From Reticulascus tulasneorum (Eukaryota > Ascomycota > Sordariomycetes > Glomerellales > Reticulascaceae): 64,000 nucleotides of DNA. This document shows positions 57,291 through 64,000 of this stretch, piece after piece; within the stretch, counting starts at the first letter, position 1, and every line of letters begins with the position of its first letter. The notes under the pieces are model-generated. The model saw nothing but the letters and a program-made list of their open reading frames with translations. It did no database searches and had not been told where the DNA came from. Location of the stretch: positions 186,001-250,000 of the forward strand of contig LSAX01000007.1 of assembly GCA_001557505.1 (NCBI GenBank). Reading direction: 5' to 3'. The position numbers and the translations under genes are program-made.

Positions 57291-59376
57291 ATGGATTGGA
57301 TAGCGAGAGCAGCAGATAAGAAGAGTCGCATTGATGCGACGATTCCGGCGGAATGGCGCATCAAGATAAAGCCGACTGATCTGTCAGTCATGTCATATAC
57401 CAAAGAAAGTGGCATCTTGAGCGCCGAAGAAATTGCCATCACTGAGTCGGCGGCAACCGATCTGGTGGACAAAATGGCGGCAGGTCAACTGAGTTCAGTT
57501 GCCGTTACGACTGCGTTTTGTAAGAGAGCTGCCTTGGCGCATCAGTTGGTAAGTAAACCTGGAACATCTAGGCCCAAACATGGGGTGGCAGGATGATCGT
57601 TCTTACTAACAATGGCGAAGCTCAACTGCTCTCTGGAATTCTTCCCTGAGGTTGCGCTCAAGAGGGCAAAGGAACTGGATGATTATTACGCTGCCAACAA
57701 GAAGACCGTTGGTCCGCTCCATGGTCTACCGATCTCGTTGAAGGATCAATTTCGTATCAAGGTTAGTTCTTTAGTCCACTCATTTTGTTATGGCACCACG
57801 CTTGGCAGTATCGATCAATCTCAGATGACTGCTCTATCTATCATTGATTTGAGCAGTTAACAAACAGTTTAGAAACTGGGTGTATTGTCTGTTGTAAATG
57901 AAATTATCTGACTCCGATAGGGTCTTGAAACCACTATGGGGTATGTTGACTGGATTGGCAAGTATGATACTGATGATTCTGTTCTGGTGACTTTGCTCCG
58001 AAATGCGGGCGCAGTTTTCTATGTCAAAACCAGCGTTCCGCAAAGTCTGATGGTCTGTGAAACTCTCAATAATATCATTGGCCGGACCGTGAATCCTCGT
58101 AACAAGGACTGGTCTTGTGGAGGTAGCTCCGGAGGCGAAGGTGCCATGGTTGGATTCCGCGGCAGCTTGATTGGTGTTGGTACTGATATTGGTGAGTTTC
58201 GCCCCATGAGACCACAGTGGTAGTGCCCGTGGATCTATTCTAATAAGACGCAGGAGGTTCAATCCGAGTCCCTTCTGCATTCAACTTTTTGTATGGCATC
58301 CGACCAAGTCACGGGCGTCTTCCATATGCCAAAATGGCGAATAGTATGGAGGGCCAAGAGACAGTCCACAGCGTGTGTGGTCCAATCTGCCATTCTATAG
58401 CAGACATGCGGCTCTTTATGAAGTCAATTCTGGCAGAGAAGCCTTGGGCTTACGATTCGAAGGTGGTGCCATTGCCGTGGCGCCTAGAGGAAGAAAATGC
58501 AATCAAGGCAAAGATTTCATCTGGTGCGCTGAACTTGGGATATTACTCGTGCGATGGCAATGTTGGTCTCCTGTCCTCTTCACAATGTGAGCTCCGACTG
58601 ATTAAGCAGGTTCTCCCTCACCCACCCATCCTCCGCGGTGTACAGAGCGTCGTCGACACTCTGCAGAGCGCTGGACACACGGTCACACCTTGGGAGCCAT
58701 ACAAGCATCCATTTGCCGTTGACATGATCAACAAGATCTACGCTTCGGATGGAGGGGCGGTATGTCTCTCAGAGCGTATTCAAGCTGCACGACTAACCAT
58801 CTCTACAGGATGTTTTCACAACTCTCAACGCCTCAGGAGAGCCAGCGATACCCAACTTCGCCGACCTCATCAACCCATCTCTACCCAAGTTGGACATGAA
58901 CGAACTATGGACTGCGCACTTGGCCAAATGGAAGTATCAATGCGATTATCTCGCCGAGATCCGGGCTTTTGAAGAAAAGACGGGCAAGGAATTGGATGCA
59001 ATTATTGCGCCTATCACCCCAACGGCAGCGATTAGACATGACCAGTTCAAATACTACGGATATGCAAGCGCTATTAACCTTTTGGATTTTACGAGCGTTA
59101 TCGTACCGGTCACGTTCGCTGACAGGGCGATCGACGTTAAGAATGAGGGGTTTACACCGCTGACGAAGATTGATGAGATTGTACAAGCAGAATGTAAGTG
59201 GCCTCTTCCCGACATCTAAGGGCTGTAACTGACGTTATTTTCTCATAGACGATCCCGAGGCATATCATGGGGCGCCGGTAGCAGTGCAGATTATCGGGCG
59301 ACGACTGACGGAGGAAAGAATCATGGCGATTGCAGAAGAAATAGGAAAGCTGCTAGGAAATGAAATAACGCCTTGA
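57291..59376 (+). CDS. Amidase of cluster 2, copy 2
   Basis: Six exons (57291-57548, 57621-57761, 57921-58191, 58254-58759, 58809-59193, 59249-59376) give 562 residues. The amidase-signature triad is present: Lys127 in LPISLK, Ser202 in CGGSSGG and Ser226 in [10 protein letters not shown]. Further blocks are [28 protein letters not shown] and [12 protein letters not shown]. Intron 2 is long for this window (159 bases). The enzyme is cytosolic by sequence. It shares the family and promoter element with copy 1, but its intron positions differ and the sequences are well diverged, so the two may act on different amides or on successive steps. Confidence 0.94.
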
Positions 59377-61009
59377 ATATAGTGCTCAGGGTAGCAGAAT
59401 TAAGTTAGGCAGTTCGATGTCTTTCCTTACTACGACTAACCTAGTCCATCTCATCTTACCCATATCCTCTACCCGTCAGATTGTAGACACGCTATCCTAT
59501 GCAATGCAAAGCCGCCTAGAAATGGTACCACACATAGGAGCATGACGTCTATTGGCCGCCGCAATGGACAAGACTGCTACCAGCGCCACAGTCGATCGAA
59601 GTTATGTGCCCAACAAGCCGATCCAAGCCGATGGCCATTCTACTAACGACAGTGATACGCAAGCAAGTTGGTCCATGTTATGGCGTTCTTGACATATTAT
59701 CTTACTAGAATTATCAATTAATGCATCTCCTATCGAGCTCAACAATCCAGCCATGACGATAGCTTCAGTAGCATCGTGACTACTACACTGAACATGCCGT
59801 TGTTACTCTAAAATTTCCTAGCAGCTTGCCAGTACATATCATACGCGTGGTGCTTGCTCCTCGGTGCTTGCTGAGTTACTCACTCGAATTCTCCGATGAG
59901 TAACTGACGGGCAGCCTCGTCTTTAGAGCAACTCATCTGGTAGTAAAAGTGAGTGGCGAGGCATTTCTAGCAAGACAGCTGCGTTGCGAGCTTAATGGCA
60001 AGTTTGGCTCTATAAGTCACCTCATGTTGAAGAAAGAAGCCGAAATTTGAAGAAAAGAAATTACATCCTCATCGATGAAATCGTATCCAAAGAGTCTGGT
60101 AGAAACAGTAGAATCAGGACTTGGCCCCCGCATCTGCCAACTGCCTTCTGGCGATTACTGTGATAACTTTCCAGGAATAATGTTCCTAAACAGGGGCTCC
60201 CGGTTTACTGTCCCTCAGCCAGGACCCCGTGGAGCTTCAAGAGAGCCAATCACAAACCAGAGGGTCCGCGCGATGGGAACTCCACCTATTTTTCTGTCAC
60301 GTGATGCCTCAAACCCAGCTCATCGCCGAGAGGAGAGCATTGGTACTTCCTCAACCCAACCAGCACAATTGTGCTGTCCAACATCATCCCCCGATGTTGG
60401 GCGAGTCTGATTCTGGCCAAAGCTCAACTTTCATGCAGCGTCGGCACGAAGGAGTTCGGCAAACCCAGAAGTTTTGCCCCAAATCGCAGAAGGATAACCG
60501 TCAACATCATGCAACTTGCAGGCATTCGGCTCCTGAGCATGCGGGGGTTCAATAGTAATTTCCGCCTTCGCCATGCGCCAGCAAGTAATGTGTGGGGGTA
60601 AAGACAACTTCTTCGACGCTGTTTTACAAAATGTAATCATGAAGACGTTGCTATTTGGACTAATTACTCCTTGCTAGCTAGTCTTCTAAGGAGCTGGAGC
60701 ACATTAAGCCCCAGCCAAGCACCCACTCTTGATTCACAATGCTCCGAGACGGCCCCAGACCCGAAGGTGCCGATGCGGCCTGGTTGGAGGCGCCCCAATT
60801 TGGCAAATTACCAATTCCCTGTAGGGTCGCATCTACCACTGAACACGCCATGCATGTCAGATAGCAGACCATGTCCGTCCTCCTGCGGAACCTGCTTGGC
60901 GCTGTAATTGTACGGCAGGTAGCTTTGGGATATATAAGCTTTTACGTCCCTGACTGCTTGAGTTCACAACCAATTTGTTAACCATCGTCAGCCGGTTTAA
61001 GAATTAGCC
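59377..61009. other. 1.6 kb spacer with Kelch-gene promoter
   Basis: An open frame at 60075-60410 has no recognisable domain and is not called. CAGCACAATTGTGCTG at 60361-60376 is a perfect 16-base palindrome. TATATAAG at 60931-60938 lies 72-79 bases before the Kelch gene and is a good TATA box. Confidence 0.5.
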
Positions 61010-62047
61010 ATGCATATTCATAACAGAATCTTTCGGACGGTAGCCGCCGCAGCGCAGCTGGCCCCCTGCTTGTGCAGCCCGTGTAACGATGGTGTCTGGA
61101 AAGACCTGGCCCCCATCACAGTCACCACTCGCCAAGAACACACAACTGTCGCGCTCTCGTCTTCTACGCTTGGCATCATAGGCGGAGTCGTTCCAAACGG
61201 AACGAACTCCTTCACAACGACGAACATATTACAGTTTTACGATATCGCGAGCAACACTTGGCGTGCACCAGCAGCGCCGCTACCTGTGCCGCTCAATCAT
61301 CCCAACGCCGCAGTCGTCAATGGCAAGGTGTATCTCCTCGGCGGACTTGCAGAGGTCGCCTTCGGCACTCTTGGCGCCATCCCCAACTCCTGGGTCTACG
61401 ATCCCGAGGCGGACTCCTGGGACTCACTTGCCCCTATGCCCCTAGGCTTTGCAAGAGGGAGTGCATCCATAGCCGTGTATGGCTCCACCATTATCTTGGC
61501 AGGAGGCATACAGCTGCTTCAACTGGTCCCTCCCTCTGCACAGGAAACCGTAGATACTGTGATCGCCTTCGATACCGTCTCTGGTACGTGGGTTTCGCTC
61601 CCGGAAGCCGCTAGCCATATGCCAGCAGCCAGAGACCATGCCGGCTTTGCAGTTGTTAACAACATTCTCTACGTCCTCGGCGGCAGAGACCGAGGCCAAA
61701 AGAATGTCCGCGACACCGTCTTTGCGCTTAATTTAGAAGATCTGGTGAGCGGGTGGACGACAAAGAGCAGCAAAGTACCAACGGCCCGAGCCGGGCTTGC
61801 TGCAGCGGCGGTAGGTGGAATCATCTATGCCTTCGGCGGCGAAGGCAACCCAACCCAGGAGTCGGGCGTATTCAACGAAACAGAAGCATACGATACTGTG
61901 ACCGACACATGGAAGAAACTGGGCGCCATGAATCGGCCACGGCATGGAAGCGTTGCCGTCAGCATCAACGGAGGCATATTTATCCCCGGCGGCGGCAAGG
62001 TGACGGGTGCTAGCGCCGTGGATACCTTCGACGTCTTTTACCCATAA
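61010..62047 (+). CDS. Secreted Kelch-repeat protein
   Basis: An intronless gene of 345 residues. A signal-like N-terminus (IFRTVAAAAQLAPCLCS) is followed by about six Kelch blades with the typical pattern of a GG pair, an aromatic residue and W: KVYLLGGLAEV, TIILAGGIQ, ILYVLGGRDR, IIYAFGGEGN and GIFIPGGGKVTG. Blades are joined by ...YDP..DSW, FDTVSGTW and YDTVTDTW segments. It forms a beta-propeller, likely extracellular or in the secretory route. Secreted fungal Kelch proteins include oxidase-like and binding propellers, but no catalytic motif is visible, so function is unassigned. Confidence 0.88.
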   Translation: MHIHNRIFRTVAAAAQLAPCLCSPCNDGVWKDLAPITVTTRQEHTTVALSSSTLGIIGGVVPNGTNSFTTTNILQFYDIASNTWRAPAAPLPVPLNHPNAAVVNGKVYLLGGLAEVAFGTLGAIPNSWVYDPEADSWDSLAPMPLGFARGSASIAVYGSTIILAGGIQLLQLVPPSAQETVDTVIAFDTVSGTWVSLPEAASHMPAARDHAGFAVVNNILYVLGGRDRGQKNVRDTVFALNLEDLVSGWTTKSSKVPTARAGLAAAAVGGIIYAFGGEGNPTQESGVFNETEAYDTVTDTWKKLGAMNRPRHGSVAVSINGGIFIPGGGKVTGASAVDTFDVFYP

Positions 62048-63430
62048 AAGACCAGACCAGTGGGCGGTGCCGCATTCAGCACCGAGTAATTACTGCGTAT
62101 ATATAATCATGATCCGGTTCATAATTCTCCCAGAGCATTCCCGGAGATACAGAGATCTGTACCTTGAGTTACGCGCACAACGGACACCCAATCATAACTA
62201 CACTTGCCACTGTCCGATCCCTGTAACATGAATGGTTCAAGTTGTTCGTCCAAAAACTTGCCAGTCCTTGGCGTGGCTTAGCCAATGGCCCAGTACTCCC
62301 TGTTTCCTGTGCGAAGGGACTTGCCTCCATCTGCGGTCGCAGCAACATCTTGAGATGTGGAGCAATCATTTCATCCCCGGTACCGCTGTCCTCAGGGTAA
62401 AAGGCGCTTGCCAAAAGATAATACGATCGAATACGTCTTTCTGTATATGGCACCACTACGTCGGATATGCTCCGGGTGGAACACCTAGTCAGTCATTATG
62501 TTTCTAGCTCGGCGTTCTTCATGATAATTCGCAATTTCTAGCCACTCGTTATCTCGTGTTTGACGTTTCCAAGGACTTCTTTGAGTCTCTGAGCGATGTA
62601 TGTCGGGAAGCGACTTTAGCTGTCATGGCTTAACCATGTTCAATTACTTACGTTATTCCAGAATGTGCTTGCACTTACCTCTCACCGAGGAAGCGGATGG
62701 GATGCTGAACCCCCGGGGCGAAGGAGAGAACTTCGAAGTTGTGGTTAGTTCACAGCTGTAGGAATCGGGATTGACTAGCCTTCTTCCATTAAGTAATTTT
62801 AGACACAGCATTACTCCCGTTATTTCTTATGCGCTTCAGTATCCATGAAGGGCTTGGTTATTGCCGTTCCTAACCCTCTTCCGTAGGCCTTGTTATAATG
62901 ACTGTGACAAGACTGACCATTTGGAAATAAATCGAGCTGAAGCCAAGCTAGTATTGAGGGCAAAGGCGTCTCACTATGCATGCCCTTGGCGTTGTTTTAT
63001 AATCATGTACATAGGTTTGACGTCCGCAGGATTATAAACGATCTCTAGCTAGGCTAGACCTGATCTGGCGGAAACTTCCCTTTCGGGATGTATTGACCTG
63101 TGTGGTGCAGCAAGCATGACGCAGCGTTTCCAAGCCAAATTTCTGTGAACTGGACCAAACCGAAATTCCTTTCCTTTTTAGGCGTAAATTTCATAATACG
63201 GACATCGAGTGTTTTGTGTGGCACCACAAGCTTTGATGACAATTGTCCCTGCTTTACAATCCGTCAAAACCCGACATTCAATAACAAGCAGCCCATGGGG
63301 TATAAGAAGGATGAGGCCTCAGCGGCTGTGATGAACCTCATTCCCAGGCACATATCATCTTCTACTTATTCTCAACTGTATATCCAAGGCCAAAAGAATT
63401 TAAGCAATAGCCACTCCGCAATCCTTAGCA
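62048..63430. other. 1.4 kb spacer
   Basis: AT-rich sequence without a recognisable gene, repeat or RNA gene. Confidence 0.5.
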
Positions 63431-64000
63431 ATGTCGTCTACACAGACAGCAACAACATCATACGTCGATGCTGCTAATGGCGTTCGATTCGCATACTGAC
63501 GATTCGGCAAGCCTACCGGCATTCCGCTTGTTCTAAACTTCTTTTACCGCTCCAGCATGGACTTTTGGGATCCGCAACTGATCAACAATCTGGCAGCCGC
63601 ACGGCCTGTGATACTCTTCGACCAGGCTGGTGTCGGTCGCAGCTCTGGCACAGTTCCCCTGACATATCAGGGATGGGCCGATGACCAAATCGCCTTCACC
63701 AATGCCTTGGGTTTGAAGAAATTTGATCTCCTCGGATTCTCCATGGGAGGCGCAGCAGCGCAGATGGTTGCCCTCACGGCACCGCATCTTGTTCGCAAAC
63801 TCATCCTCGATGGCACCACTGCCTCTATTCCTTCGGCCAGCTCAGATTTGAGCGGTATCGTCTGGCCTCGCGAAGCGCCACCGCCAGAACCTATCAAGGT
63901 TCTCAGCGAGTCCGGAAACGACCCGGCTGATGTACAGCACGCTATGGCATTTTCCTTCTTTTATGATGACGAGTTTGGCCGCGCGGCATGCCAGAAATAC
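63431..64000 (+). pseudogene. Alpha/beta hydrolase, 3'-partial, early TGA
   Basis: The frame from the ATG at 63431 reads into DAANGVRFAY, meets TGA at 63497-63499, and then continues in the same frame as a normal alpha/beta hydrolase: RFGKPTGIPLV, ILFDQAGVGRSSG and LLGFSMGGAAAQ, where the serine is the nucleophile of GxSxG. Homologues carry two arginines at FAYRRFG, so TGA replaces CGA by one C-to-T change. The frame then stays open to the window end. A downstream ATG at 63556 would lose the first strand. I call a nonsense pseudogene; the alternative is a polymorphism or sequencing error. The product would be a small-substrate hydrolase such as a haloperoxidase-like esterase. Confidence 0.75.

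Noticed and set aside
60361..60376. Perfect 16-base palindrome CAGCACAATTGTGCTG
   Set aside because: A 16-base palindrome is expected about once by chance in 64 kb and no second copy was noticed.
60075..60410. 111-codon frame upstream of the Kelch gene
   Set aside because: Low-complexity, proline- and serine-rich with no domain; likely chance.

Overview
The window is nuclear DNA from a filamentous ascomycete (Pezizomycotina). Most genes are split by short GT-AG introns of about 50-75 bases. There are two Zn2Cys6 transcription factors, a HET-domain gene, a rhodopsin-like seven-helix protein, secreted proteins with signal peptides, and long gene-poor spacers. No rRNA, tRNA, CRISPR array or intact transposon was recognised. 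Exon models were built by eye from splice sites, reading phase and family conservation. Both strands are used, and the mix of catabolic genes, broken genes and bacterial-looking genes suggests an accessory region.

Layout. 1-20 kb: a damaged carboxylesterase, a diverged 170-base duplication, a small secreted Cys-rich protein, a secreted LVIVD-repeat protein, a broken FAD amine-oxidase-like gene, an intact GMC oxidoreductase, two uncharacterised proteins and an intronless bacterial-type SDR. 20.7-38.8 kb (cluster 1): FAD aromatic hydroxylase, acetoacetyl-CoA synthetase, MFS transporter, fumarylacetoacetate-hydrolase-family enzyme, extradiol-type dioxygenase, Zn2Cys6 regulator and secreted arylsulfatase. 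40-45 kb: rhodopsin-like membrane protein, HET gene and a decayed second HET gene. 45.4-47 kb: an intronless phytoene-desaturase-like FAD oxidoreductase of bacterial character. 47.2-59.4 kb (cluster 2): amidase, DUF1479 oxygenase, Zn2Cys6 regulator, sugar-type MFS transporter and a second amidase. 61-64 kb: a secreted Kelch protein and an alpha/beta hydrolase with an early stop codon, cut by the window edge.

How the genes may work together. Cluster 1 reads as a catabolic route: a secreted sulfatase frees a phenol, a transporter imports it, the flavin hydroxylase adds a hydroxyl, the extradiol enzyme opens the ring, the FAH-family enzyme splits the dioxo acid, and acetoacetyl-CoA synthetase activates released acetoacetate. 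Its promoters share variants of CGGAGGAAC, often as inverted pairs. Cluster 2 reads as an amide-degrading unit, and each of its five genes carries one copy of a different near-palindrome, GCCCGCGGGGC (or GGCCGCGGGGC), 120-245 bases upstream of the start codon. These two promoter codes, each next to its own zinc-cluster regulator, are the most interesting signals in the window. The pathway substrates are inferred and not known.
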